A DNA stretch of 64,000 nucleotides from the NCBI GenBank assembly GCA_963783505.1, contig CAWAOP010000048.1, positions 116,995-180,994 on the forward strand, read 5' to 3'. Below the pieces are notes generated by a model, which ran no database searches, was not told where the DNA came from, and worked only from the letters and a program-made list of their open reading frames with translations. Below are positions 50,967 through 61,947 of the stretch, piece after piece. The stretch comes from BOG-224 sp963783505 (GTDB lineage: Bacteria; Acidobacteriota; Terriglobia; Bryobacterales; Bryobacteraceae). Each line of letters begins with the position of its first letter. Position 1 is the stretch's first letter. Position numbers and translations under genes: made by a program.

Positions 50967-51037
50967 TACGTGCCCGGCGCCGCGCGTCCGTTTCCCTGCT
51001 CTGCCGTGTTAACATCAGTGTTTTCAGAGGAATATCG

Positions 51038-52045
51038 TTGCGTAAGGCGTCTTTTTCCCAATCGCTCGAAGTCATTGGAAGAGGCACCCTGAACTGGGTG
51101 GCCGAACGGCCCATCGTGGTCTCTTTTGAAGTCACGGATTCCTGCACCTGTTGGTGCAAGCACTGCGACCACGGCGGCCCGAAGGACACATCCCGCGACC
51201 TGAAACCCTCCGATTACCGCCGTTACATGGAGGCCCTGCGCCCCTGCGTCGTGCAGGTTTCGGGGGGAGAGCCGCTCATGCGGGACGATCTGGTCGATAT
51301 CGTCCGCACGATCAAGAACGGGTCGGATCTGCCCTACGCCATCCTGGTCTCCAACTGGTCGCTGATGACCGAGGAGCGCTACCTGGCGCTACGCGACGCC
51401 GGGATCGACCAATTCTCCGTAAGCCTGGATTTTCCCGACGAGCGCCATGACAATTTCCGCGTCCTTCCGGGTCTTTACCGCCATCTCGAGAGCCTGATTC
51501 CGCGCCTCGCCAAACTGGGGCACGACGATATCGTCCTGAATAGCTGCATCACCACGGAGAACATGGGCGAAATCGAAGCCATCGCGGACAAAGCGCGGGA
51601 GTGGGGAGCAAATCTCTGTTACAGCGCCTACTCGCCACGCAGAACCGGCTGCCGCGATTTCTTCCCGGTGGCACCGGCGCAGGTCGCCGAGATCGGCGCC
51701 CGGCTGCTCCGAGTGGAAAAACTCCGCGACTCGACCAACTGGATCGTCAACTCGCCGAGCACGCTGGCGGCCACGCGGCGCTACTTTGCGGACGCCGGCC
51801 TCGCGGGCTGCAAGGCCGGTCTGCGGTTTCTGGTGGTAACGGCGGACGGCGCGTTACAGCCATGCTCCATGCAGTTCCACCGCTATGCGCTCGAGGAACG
51901 CGGCCGCATGATCGGCGAGTTCACGCGCACTAACAAGTGCGACGAATGCTACGTTTCCATCCGTTCGTATCTCGACAAGAGTTTCCCGCAGTTGCTTTGG
52001 GAAAACGTGAGCAGCTTCTTCTCGCTTCAAGCCGAAAGGCAGTAG
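51038..52045 (+). CDS. radical SAM protein with cysteine-rich C-terminal region
   Basis: The 335-residue enzyme has the cluster motif at Cys 36, Cys 40 and Cys 43 (TDSCTCWCKHCDHGG), the glycine motif VQVSGGEPLM, and a C-terminal region with further cysteines (GLAGCKAGLRF, LQPCSMQFHRY, NKCDECY) resembling a truncated SPASM domain that would hold an auxiliary cluster. TTG 51038 is used as start because GAGGAATATCG precedes it. No precursor peptide or partner gene is evident, so the modified substrate (peptide, lipid or other) is unknown. Confidence 0.82.
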   Translation: MRKASFSQSLEVIGRGTLNWVAERPIVVSFEVTDSCTCWCKHCDHGGPKDTSRDLKPSDYRRYMEALRPCVVQVSGGEPLMRDDLVDIVRTIKNGSDLPYAILVSNWSLMTEERYLALRDAGIDQFSVSLDFPDERHDNFRVLPGLYRHLESLIPRLAKLGHDDIVLNSCITTENMGEIEAIADKAREWGANLCYSAYSPRRTGCRDFFPVAPAQVAEIGARLLRVEKLRDSTNWIVNSPSTLAATRRYFADAGLAGCKAGLRFLVVTADGALQPCSMQFHRYALEERGRMIGEFTRTNKCDECYVSIRSYLDKSFPQLLWENVSSFFSLQAERQ

Positions 52046-52052
52046 CTAAACG

Positions 52053-53024
52053 CTATCCGCTCTTCTTCGCTACCAATAATAGAAGCCCGAAGATCACAAT
52101 CGGGATCAGCGCCATTCCGACGTAAAACAGAGCTTTCTTGATCCACGAGGATTTGCGCCTTTTCCAGTCTTTCAACTCCGGGCGCTCGGCTACGCCAACT
52201 TGATCGAGGTTCTCCAGGTCCCAGGCGAATTCGTTGGCGGTCGAGTAACGATTGCGCGGATCGCGTTCCAATGCGCGATAGATCACTTCCTGAAGCTCGG
52301 GAGAGATCGACGGATCGGCCACGGTCGGCGGAATCGGGTTGTTGATAAGCCGGTCGTTCATGATGGCGAACGCGTTTGGTCCCTGGAACGGCGTTTTTCC
52401 CGTTAGCATCTCGTAGAGCATGACGCCGAGCGCGTAAATATCGCTGCGGCCGTCGCCGCGTTTGCCTTTCACCTGTTCCGGCGAAATATAATCGGGCGTA
52501 CCCATCACCTGAGAGAGTTTGGCGAAGGTGATGCGCCGCGCGCCTTCCTGTCCCGCGATGCCGAAATCGATGAGTTTGACGCGGTCCTCATCGTCAACCA
52601 TGATGTTCTCGGGCTTCAGGTCGCGGTGCACGACGCCGTTGCGGTGGATGTAATCGAGCGCGTCGCAAATTTCAATGGCGATGTGGAGGGCGCGCTCGCG
52701 CGGCAGCTTCTTCCGCTCGCTCAGAATCACTCGCAGCAGGCGGCCCTCCACCCACTCCATCACCATGTACACGCGGCTTCGCTCGGGTTCCGGAAAGACC
52801 TTCATCACGCCCGGATGGTCCAGCTTCTCGCCGATTTCGCCCTCGCGCTTGAAGCGGTCGTAGAGCGCTGGATCGGCTTCCATCTCCGGGTGCGGAATCT
52901 TGAGCGCCACCTGGCGGCCGTTGCGCATGTCGGTGGCGCGGTAAATGGAGGCCATGCCGCTGCGCGCGACCATGGACTCAATCCGGTAATGATCGAGCGG
53001 ATCGCCCGCGTGAAGGGAACTCAT
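52053..53024 (-). CDS. membrane-anchored Ser/Thr protein kinase
   Basis: The 323-residue Hanks-type kinase has Lys 42 (ALKIPHP), HRDLKPEN at 133-140, DFG at 153-155 and GTPDYISPEQVKG. The glycine loop (ARSGMASIYRA) is degenerate compared with G-x-G-x-x-G. A single membrane helix (LFYVGMALIPIVIFGLLLLVA) at the C-terminus, after a basic patch, leaves the catalytic domain in the cytoplasm with almost no outer sensor. It follows a PP2C phosphatase gene by 30 bp, the usual kinase/phosphatase pairing. Confidence 0.92.
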   Translation of the reverse strand: MSSLHAGDPLDHYRIESMVARSGMASIYRATDMRNGRQVALKIPHPEMEADPALYDRFKREGEIGEKLDHPGVMKVFPEPERSRVYMVMEWVEGRLLRVILSERKKLPRERALHIAIEICDALDYIHRNGVVHRDLKPENIMVDDEDRVKLIDFGIAGQEGARRITFAKLSQVMGTPDYISPEQVKGKRGDGRSDIYALGVMLYEMLTGKTPFQGPNAFAIMNDRLINNPIPPTVADPSISPELQEVIYRALERDPRNRYSTANEFAWDLENLDQVGVAERPELKDWKRRKSSWIKKALFYVGMALIPIVIFGLLLLVAKKSG

Positions 53025-53054
53025 GAGCGCGTCGGCGCATTGCGGCGGGAGCGA

Positions 53055-53909
53055 TTATCGCAGCGCATAGGGCCTGCCTCGGTAGAGTCCGACACGTTCG
53101 ACGCTTCGAATCCGAATCAGTTGTACGCTTATGTTATCACTGCCGTCGCGGGTGTACGCAAGGCGCACTAATTGCCGGGCCGCGCTTGGTAAATCGTCAC
53201 CCGCGCTTACGATGCGGGCAAAATCGGCGGGTTCGACCGAGTGATGCAGGCCGTCCGAGCACAGCGCCAGCGCATCGCCGGGCTGTAACCGATGCTCGCT
53301 AGTATCGACGTTGACGAACATTTCGATTCCCAGAGAGCGGCTCAATAGGTAGCGAGTGGCGGTCTTCTCCGTCTCGGCCGCCGCTGCCAGGCCCATGCGA
53401 ACCTGCTCGCCCGCCACGGTGTGATCGCGCGTCAAAATACGGGCTTCGCCGCCGCGAATCAGATAGCAGCGGGAATCTCCCACGTGCGCCACCACGGCGC
53501 TCTGATGCCGCAACGCGCAGGCCACAAGCGTAGTGGCCATGGGAGCGCCGCCCGGGCGGGCTGACTTCCCCAATTCGTAAATGCGCTCATTGGCCTTCTG
53601 CGCACAACGGACCAGCAGCGCCGCCAGAGGCTCCGAAGCGGGCGCGGTACGGAAGCCCGCGATCATTTGCTCGATCGCTTCCTTCGATGCGACCTCGCCG
53701 AAATCGTGCCCGCCCACGCCATCGGCCAGGGCGAAAAGCCACCCATGAGAGCGAGCCCGCGCTGCCGTTTCGGGCTCGGCATGACCAATATAATCTTCGT
53801 TGTGGCCGCGCACGCGGCCCACATCGGACAGTTCCGTGAAATCGATCTCAAGAGCCGAACGCGCCGGCGCCGCGGCGGCCCGGCTCCAGGACGAGGGTGC
53901 GTCTGTCAT
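53055..53909 (-). CDS. PP2C-type protein phosphatase (Stp1-like)
   Basis: The 284-residue metal-dependent phosphatase shows VRGHNEDYI, LFALADGVGGHDFGE, VVAHVGDSRCYLIR, ALCSDGLHHSV and GSDNISVQLI, the complete PP2C set of metal-binding aspartates. It would reverse phosphorylation by the co-transcribed kinase. The first 20 residues are an alanine-rich extension. ATG 53909 is the only good start. Confidence 0.92.
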   Translation of the reverse strand: MTDAPSSWSRAAAAPARSALEIDFTELSDVGRVRGHNEDYIGHAEPETAARARSHGWLFALADGVGGHDFGEVASKEAIEQMIAGFRTAPASEPLAALLVRCAQKANERIYELGKSARPGGAPMATTLVACALRHQSAVVAHVGDSRCYLIRGGEARILTRDHTVAGEQVRMGLAAAAETEKTATRYLLSRSLGIEMFVNVDTSEHRLQPGDALALCSDGLHHSVEPADFARIVSAGDDLPSAARQLVRLAYTRDGSDNISVQLIRIRSVERVGLYRGRPYALR

Positions 53910-54036
53910 TCGAATAGTTATACGTGCGAAGACGGGCGGAGACCCAACTCCGCCCGCCCCCCAAGATTATCTTCAAGCTTACCGTGACGGGCGAACGCCC
54001 CTACGTCCGCCCGCCTATCCCCTCTCCGCGCTCTGC

Positions 54037-55830
<1,794 letters not shown>

Positions 55831-55929
55831 AGATGTCTCCTCGTTGAGAGTCAATTACACGGGTCGCCAACCGCGAGGCAGACCTCCTCGCCCTGATTGG
55901 CAGCCGCTGCGCCGTTCGCTCGATCTCGC

Positions 55930-57186
55930 CTATTTTTTCTTCAGGTTGTCGCCGAAGATGAATCCGATTTCAGCCATTGCGCGGGGCTGGTTTCTGAGCG
56001 CGCCGGTCGGCCCGAACCCCGAACCTTGCGCGATGCCGCCCAAGTGCGTAAAGGATAGATCCCCCCGGAAAAAGAAACCGCCGTATTGGAAGGTCGGCGT
56101 CGCCGTGAACGAAGTGCCCGCGCTGCCCGGGCCATACATCAGGTTGACCGAGCCGTCTTTCGCCGTGCCGGAGCTGGCGATGTACTCATAGCGGACAGGC
56201 AGAGAGAAGCCATGATCGAAGGTGTGATTGACGAGAATGGCGAAGCCGTCGGTGGACGTGGTCTTGGCTACGCCGATCCTGGCGTTGGCCGGCACCTGCG
56301 TGTACTGCCAGTAGGGCTGGAGAATCCACGATCCCTTATTGAAGGTGTAAATCACGTTGTAAATGCCGCCGTTATTCTGCAACGGCGTGGCGTAGGTCTG
56401 GAATTTCGTCTGGCTCATGTTTCCGCCACCCACGAACGCCAGTGTGTGGGGCCCGCTCGCGTATGTCAGAGAGCCGGTCATCCAGGAGTAACGGCTGGAA
56501 TAGAAACCGTCGGTCCAGGCCAGCGAAGCCGTGACTTTGCCCATGGTCTGATTCATCTGGATTCCGCGAGTGACTGCGTTTTCCTGATTCCAGAGCAAGC
56601 CGCGGAGAACGTTCATGTTCTCGAATGTGAAAGTGTATTCGGCGCCGATCAGCGTGGGCAGCGAGCCAACCAGGAAAGAGGTGTTCTTTCCCGGCTGGAG
56701 CTTGAGAAAGGCGACCGGCACCGGTCCGTAGAGGTTGGTCACCGTGTCTTTGGTGGAAAGGTACGGAGTACCGAGAGACGCGATATTATAACCGCCGGCT
56801 TGCACATAGAACTGAAACCACCCGTCGGTCTTCTGAATCCAGACCTGCCCGTTGGCAAGGTCGGCTTGCTTGTCGGTGTCTCCGGAAACATGATTTCCGG
56901 TCCCGATTCCAAAGCCGTGAACGATTCCGTTCACGGCGATCTTGCCGAAAGGCCCTGCGTCGAACTCCGCCGGCGGAAGCCCCGACAGAGGACCGGTAAT
57001 GGAGGGAGTTGGAAGCGCCGCCGGAGCCGCGGGTGGCGGCGTAGCCGGCGCCGCGGCCGCTCCTCCCGGCGCGATGGCCGGCGTGGTAGCAGGCGTGGTA
57101 GCTGAAGCAGTTGGCCCTTGCGCCAGGCATGACCCCGCGATGAAACAGGCCAGCGCGGATAGAGAGAGGATCTTCGGTGTATTCAA
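55930..57186 (-). CDS. outer-membrane beta-barrel (porin-like) protein
   Basis: The 418-residue product has a signal peptide (KILSLSALACFIAGSCLAQG), a proline/alanine-rich spacer, and a long series of amphipathic strands (GWFQFYVQAGGYN, AFLKLQPGKNTSFLVGSLP, GKVTASLAWTDGFYSSRYSW, WILQPYWQYTQVP, FSLPVRYEYIASS, MAEIGFIFGD), typical of an Acidobacterial porin (OmpL/DUF1597-like). TTG 57186 is used as start: GGGGG lies a few bases upstream, and no ATG or GTG fits. It lies behind the permease on the same strand and is divergent to glnD; a role in amino acid uptake is inferred. Confidence 0.75.
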   Translation of the reverse strand: MNTPKILSLSALACFIAGSCLAQGPTASATTPATTPAIAPGGAAAAPATPPPAAPAALPTPSITGPLSGLPPAEFDAGPFGKIAVNGIVHGFGIGTGNHVSGDTDKQADLANGQVWIQKTDGWFQFYVQAGGYNIASLGTPYLSTKDTVTNLYGPVPVAFLKLQPGKNTSFLVGSLPTLIGAEYTFTFENMNVLRGLLWNQENAVTRGIQMNQTMGKVTASLAWTDGFYSSRYSWMTGSLTYASGPHTLAFVGGGNMSQTKFQTYATPLQNNGGIYNVIYTFNKGSWILQPYWQYTQVPANARIGVAKTTSTDGFAILVNHTFDHGFSLPVRYEYIASSGTAKDGSVNLMYGPGSAGTSFTATPTFQYGGFFFRGDLSFTHLGGIAQGSGFGPTGALRNQPRAMAEIGFIFGDNLKKK

Positions 57187-57408
57187 GTTACCCCCTTTTA
57201 CAATTCCAGATTGTTGGAAATTGACTTCGGATAGAAGCGTAGACCGCTCGGTCCGTTGGGCGCAACATGGGAAGCCCACCGCTGATATTTGCGATTGTAC
57301 AAGGCGCTGGCTGTCATTGGAAATAGATAATTTGGATGGGCCGCATAACGGATTCGGGACTTCCGGGTTGCACTTCGGTGCGCCATACTGTGCCTTGGGG
57401 AGAGTTGG

Positions 57409-59901
57409 ATGCAAGCAGGCGGCCAGCGGCCTCTGTCGATCACGGACAAGTTGCGTTCCGGCAAGGATTCGGGGAAAATCGCCGGCGAGTTCGAGCGCAC
57501 CGGCTCGGCGCATGAGGTTCACGGCGGCTTGTCCGCGGCCGCGGAATCGCTGGTAGCGGGTTTCTTCCGCGAGACCATTGAACCCGCGTTGCCTCAGGCG
57601 GCCGCCGTGCTCGCCGTCGGCGAATTCGGGCGCCGCGAGTTGTATCCCTATTCCTCCGTCGAAGTCGCGGTGATCTTCGAGAGCGAGCCGATGCGCGAAT
57701 CCCGCGACGAAGTGGCGCGGTTCGCGCGGTCTTTGTGGGAAGCGGACGTGGCGCTGAGTTGTTCGCCGCGGTCGATCGCCGAGTGCCTCGAATATCGCGA
57801 GTCCGACGCCGATCTGGCCCTGGCTTTGCTCGACCACCGCCTGGTGGCCGGCGACGCCGCGTTGCTCGAACAATTTGAATCGCGTCTGCCGGGCTTTCTT
57901 TCGCGGCACGGCCGGAAGTTGTGCGATCGGCTGGGAGAGCAGGCGCGGACGCGCCACACGAAGTTCGGCAACGCTATCCACCATTTGGAGCCGGATGTTC
58001 TGGAAGGCCCCGGAGGATTGCTCGACGCGCGGCTGGTAAAGTATCTGACGCGGCTTCGCCCGGGCGACGTCCATGACGCCGGCGCGCTGGACGCGGCCGA
58101 GTCGTTCCTGGCCTCCGCGCGCTGCTTTTTGCATTATCGTTCCGGCGCCAACCGCAACACGATGACCGCGGATGCGCTGGAAAGCGTCGTCCGCCAGCCC
58201 TATGCCCGCGCCGCCACGCCCGCGGACTGGATGCGCACTTATTACGCTCACTCGCGCGCCATTTGGTCGGAGGCTCGCCGCGCACTGGAAACGTCCGAGC
58301 GGCTAGGGACGTCTCTGCTGGACCGCTTTCGCGACCGCCGCTCTCAACTCTCCAACGCCGAATTCAGCGTGGTTCGCGAGCGGATTTACATCAAGAATCC
58401 GTCCCAACTCGAGTCCGATCCAGCCACGCTGATGCGCCTCGCCGAGTTCGTCTCGCGCCACGGAACTCCCCCCGCGGCGGAGACCGAGCGGCGTCTCGAA
58501 GCCGCGCGCGGGGCGCTGTTGGTTTGGTACGCTCAGATCCCGCCGGAATGGAACGCACTCAAGACGATCCTCTCCGGGCCGCACGCTCACCTGGCATTGC
58601 GCTCTCTGGATGACGCTGGTCTCATGCCCGCGCTGTTCCCGGAGTGGGGCGAAATAGCGGACCTCGCAGTGATGGACCGTCCGGAGAGCCGCTATTCTGT
58701 GGATGAGCAGACGCTGATCGCCGTGGAGCGCCTGGCGGCCTTGCGCTCCGCCGGCGAGGGAGGCCAGAAGCGCTTCGCGGGTTTGCTTTCCGAGATCGAC
58801 GGCCCCGCGTTGCTGATTCTGGCGATTTTGTATCACGGCATGGGCCGGGCTCCCGGAGCGGCGGAATCCTCTGCGAGGGCGGCCGCGCTGGCGCTTCAGG
58901 CCGCCGACCGTATGCGCATGTCCGACGAGGAGCGCGCCACGCTCGCGTTCCTGATCGACCGGCAACGCGAACTCTCGGAAGCCACTAGCGGCCGGGACCT
59001 GGACGATCCCACCGCGGCGCGCCAGCTCGCGGACCGCATTGGAACGGTGGAACGGCTGAAGCTCCTGGCCGCGCTGTCCTACGCCGATCTGGCGTCCGCC
59101 GATCCCGGTCCGGCTACGGCTTGGCGGCTCGAACAGCTTTGGCGCTCGTACACCGCCGCGATCGCGGAATTGACACGCGAGCTCGAAACCGACAGAATTC
59201 TCGAGGCTCCGCCCGATTTGGCCGGCGCCGCCGAGTTCGTCAAGGGTTTCCCGACGCGCTATTTGCGCGCGCGTTTCCGCGAAATCGCCGAGCACGTTCG
59301 GCTGTACGAGCAGAGCCGCCCTACGGGCGCGGCGCTCGAACTGGAGCGCGTCGAAGGAGCTTGGAAGCTCACCGTGGTGGCGCGCGACATGCCGGGTTTG
59401 TTCGCGTCGCTCGCCGGAGCGATTTCCAGTTTCGGCCTGGACATTCTCAAGGCGGAAGCGTTTTCCAACGCCAAGGGAGTCATTCTCGATACCTTCGTTT
59501 TTCTCGATCCCAAGCGCACGCTCGAGCTGAACCCGCAGGAATTGGACCGGCTGCGGGACCTGATCCGCCGCGTGGCTCTCGGCAAGACCGACGCGCGCCG
59601 GCTGCTGCGCGACAGGATCGCGCCCGACCCGAAAAAGCGCCTCACGGCTCCGCTGGTCCGCTTCGATTCGCAAGCGTGCGACACGGCGACGCTGGTGGAG
59701 ATTATCGCGGAGGACCGGCTGGGGTTGCTTTATAGCCTGGCCTCGGCGTTTTCCGCGAGCGGATGCAACATCGACGTGGTGTTGATCGACACGAAAGGTC
59801 ATCGCGCCATCGACGTGTTCTACGTCACCAGCGAAGGCAAGAAGCTGACTCCGGACATGGAAGCCAGGCTGGAGGAAAAGCTAATCGCCGCGTGCGGGTG
59901 A
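57409..59901 (+). CDS. glnD: GlnD homologue with degenerate catalytic sites and intact ACT domains
   Basis: The 830-residue protein has the full GlnD layout: nucleotidyltransferase, helical linker, HD region and two ACT domains. The NT motif reads GEFGRRELYPYSSVEVAV (71-88), where active enzymes have GGxGRxELxPxSDxD; both catalytic aspartates are replaced (Ser 83, Glu 85). In the HD region the metal His-Asp pair is replaced (LYHGMGR, 474-480), and the earlier DEHT reads DEQT (432-435). The ACT domains (about 655-735: TVVARDMPGLFASLAGAISSFG; 755-825: EIIAEDRLGLLYSLASAFSASG) look normal. It is probably a nitrogen-signal (glutamine) sensor without PII-modifying activity. No frameshift. ATG 57409 follows GGGGAGAG. 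Confidence 0.8.
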   Translation: MQAGGQRPLSITDKLRSGKDSGKIAGEFERTGSAHEVHGGLSAAAESLVAGFFRETIEPALPQAAAVLAVGEFGRRELYPYSSVEVAVIFESEPMRESRDEVARFARSLWEADVALSCSPRSIAECLEYRESDADLALALLDHRLVAGDAALLEQFESRLPGFLSRHGRKLCDRLGEQARTRHTKFGNAIHHLEPDVLEGPGGLLDARLVKYLTRLRPGDVHDAGALDAAESFLASARCFLHYRSGANRNTMTADALESVVRQPYARAATPADWMRTYYAHSRAIWSEARRALETSERLGTSLLDRFRDRRSQLSNAEFSVVRERIYIKNPSQLESDPATLMRLAEFVSRHGTPPAAETERRLEAARGALLVWYAQIPPEWNALKTILSGPHAHLALRSLDDAGLMPALFPEWGEIADLAVMDRPESRYSVDEQTLIAVERLAALRSAGEGGQKRFAGLLSEIDGPALLILAILYHGMGRAPGAAESSARAAALALQAADRMRMSDEERATLAFLIDRQRELSEATSGRDLDDPTAARQLADRIGTVERLKLLAALSYADLASADPGPATAWRLEQLWRSYTAAIAELTRELETDRILEAPPDLAGAAEFVKGFPTRYLRARFREIAEHVRLYEQSRPTGAALELERVEGAWKLTVVARDMPGLFASLAGAISSFGLDILKAEAFSNAKGVILDTFVFLDPKRTLELNPQELDRLRDLIRRVALGKTDARRLLRDRIAPDPKKRLTAPLVRFDSQACDTATLVEIIAEDRLGLLYSLASAFSASGCNIDVVLIDTKGHRAIDVFYVTSEGKKLTPDMEARLEEKLIAACG

Positions 59902-60085
59902 GCGCTATCCGCTGTCCGCTAATGTCTGCGTGTCCGCACCGCGAACGTCGTGGGCGGTCAGCGGGATGCCAGAGTTCAAGCGAAAGCGCCGCCGCGGCAT
60001 CTGGCGCCAATGAACAGATGACCTCTCGTTGCCACTCGCGGCACGGAAACGACCGTCGTAGCGGACAGCGGATAGCGGTCAGCGC
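59901..60085. repeat. inverted repeat element between glnD and the polyprenyl synthase
   Basis: AGCGCTATCCGCTGTCCGCT (59901-59920) and its near complement AGCGGACAGCGGATAGCG (60060-60077) flank about 140 bp of unrelated sequence, giving a MITE-like unit. The arms belong to the TATCCGC/GTCCGC word family seen at 4982, 37761 and 40573. Both neighbouring genes converge here. Confidence 0.65.
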
Positions 60086-61087
60086 TCAGTGGTCCCTGTC
60101 CGTCACCAGATCCGGAACGGCCAGCAGGGCGCGCTGGTAGGGCGAATCGGCGAATTCGGAAACGATCTGCCTGGCTCTGTCCGCAAACCCAGCGGCTCGC
60201 TCTTGCGCGCGCTCGATGCCGCGGTGCTTTTCGAGGAAGCGCAGCACGCTCGCGAACGGCACGGATTCGTAGCTGCGCTGGCGCAGCACGGTCCCGATGG
60301 CCTTGCGTTCCTCCGCGGTTGCGTTTTCCAGCGCGTAGACCACGGGAAGCGTGACCTTGCCTTCGCGCAGATCGCCGCCCACGGGCTTGCCGAGGGTTTT
60401 CTCGCGCGCGGTGAAATCCAGGACGTCGTCCACAAGCTGGAACGCCATGCCCAGATTCCATGCGTATTCGCCGAGCTTTTCCTGGGCGGCGCGGCTTCCG
60501 CGTCCGGCCATGGCGCCAAGGCGGCGCAAACGGAGAACAGGCAGGCGGTTTTGCGGTCCACCAGTTCCATGCAATCGGCTTCGTGATATCGATGCGGCCG
60601 ATGCGGTCGAGTTGCAGCAACTCGCCCTCGACCATCATCTGCGTCAGCCCGATCAGCAGGTCGAGGTACTGGAAATTGCGCTCGCGCAGCGCGACCTGGA
60701 AGGCCTGCATGTAGAGCCAGTCGCCGGCCAGCACGCAGGTGTGATTGCCCCACTGCACGTTGGTCGAAGGCCGGCCGCGGCGCGTCTCCGCGGCGTCGAT
60801 CACATCGTCGTGCACCAGCGTGGCGGCGTGGATCATCTCCACCACGGCGCCCAGATGGATGGCGCCGTCGTCGCCGGCGTCGCCGTCACAGTTTGGCGGA
60901 GAGCAGCAGCAGCGCTGGCCGCAGCCGTTTGCCGCCGGCCGCTTGCAGGTACTGGCCGATGGCCGTGACGGCCTCGACCGACGCGACGGATTCCACGCGG
61001 ATCTGCCTTCGACCCGGCGCAGATCCTCGTGGATCAGGTCGAAAATCTCCCGCGCTGTGACCGCTTGCCCCAGCTTCCCAAATTCAT
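60086..61087 (-). CDS. ispB: polyprenyl diphosphate synthase (several frameshifts)
   Basis: The reconstructed product is a trans-isoprenyl diphosphate synthase of the octaprenyl/heptaprenyl type that makes the side chain of quinones. Both Asp-rich motifs are present: TLVHDDVIDAAETRRG (first) and FQLVDDVLDFTA (second), along with REIFDLIHEDLRRV, GDWLYMQAFQVAL and VGGDLREGKVTLPVVYAL. The segments lie in at least three frames, with breaks near 61080, 61000, 60895, 60590 and 60515. The ATG at 61087 lies 11 bp after the tatD stop and would give MNLG. Conservation on both sides of each break argues for sequence errors rather than decay. Confidence 0.8.
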
Positions 61088-61098
61088 GGGAAACCAGT

Positions 61099-61874
61099 TT
61101 ACCCGTTACCTGCCCGGCCCCGCAAACAGAGGCGTTCGAAATTCCGGCGTGGCGGCTCGGCGATGTGCTCCAGCGATCGCCGCGTACCTCGGCCAGGCGC
61201 CGGCCGTCTCCACTACAAAGGCCGGCTCGTTGCGTTTGCCGCGGTGCGGGACGGGAGCCAGATACGGGCGTCGGTCTCGAGCAGCAGCCGGTCCTCCGGC
61301 GCGATCCGGGCCGCGTCGCGCAGGGCTCCGCCTTCGAGAAAGTGACCACGCCGCCGAAACTCAGATAGAAACCCAGGTCCAGAGCCTGGCGCGCTTCCGC
61401 CGGGCCGCCGCTAAAGCAGTGCATGATGCCGGGCTGCCCGCGGTGCTCGCAGCAGGCCAGCGTATCGTCCCAGGCTTCGCGCGTATGGATCACGATGGGC
61501 TTTCCGCTCGGCCGCCAGCTTCAACTGTCCACGAAAACGTCGCCGCTGCACCTCGCGCGGCGAAAAATCGTAGTGGTAGTCGAGCCCGATTTCGCCGATG
61601 GCCAGCACCTTGGGATCGGCCGCCAGTTCCGCAGCTTCGCGAAGGTCTCCGCGCGGCTTTGGACGCGTCGTGCGGATGCACGCCGACGGTGGCGTAGATG
61701 AATGCGTGCCGCTCGGCCAGACGCATGCCCGCTTCCAAGTCCGGAGGGCCATGCCCGTGCCAATGGCCATCATGCGGTCACACCGGCGGCCGCGGCGCGC
61801 TCGATGGCTTCTTCGCGATCGGGGTCGAATCGCTCGTCGTCCAAATGGCAATGGGAATCGACCAGATCATTCAA
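61099..61874 (-). CDS. tatD: TatD-family metal-dependent hydrolase (several frameshifts)
   Basis: The reconstructed protein is a TIM-barrel DNase of the TatD/YcfH family. VDSHCHLDDERFDPDREEAI provides the first metal histidines; further pieces are IYATVGVHPHDAS, LAIGEIGLDYHYDFSP, VIHTREAWDDTLACCEH, IMHCFSGGPAEARQAL, FYLSFGGVVTFSKA and LLLETDAP. They are scattered over all three frames between 61860 and 61110. A TTG at 61874 (MNDLVDSHCHL) is the probable start; TAA at 61101-61099 the end. It lies between metG and the prenyl synthase, a common bacterial neighbourhood for TatD with metG. Confidence 0.78.
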
Positions 61875-61947
61875 GTGGAGGCGCTTTGTCTGCCAAGTGC
61901 GCGCAGCGCGCCTTCGGCGCGAGGTAGGCGGAAGCGCCTGCCCAGCA

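Noticed and set aside
58303..59802. 499-codon minus-strand open frame opposite glnD
   Set aside because: Antisense shadow with arginine-rich sequence; the plus strand has recognisable ACT domains.
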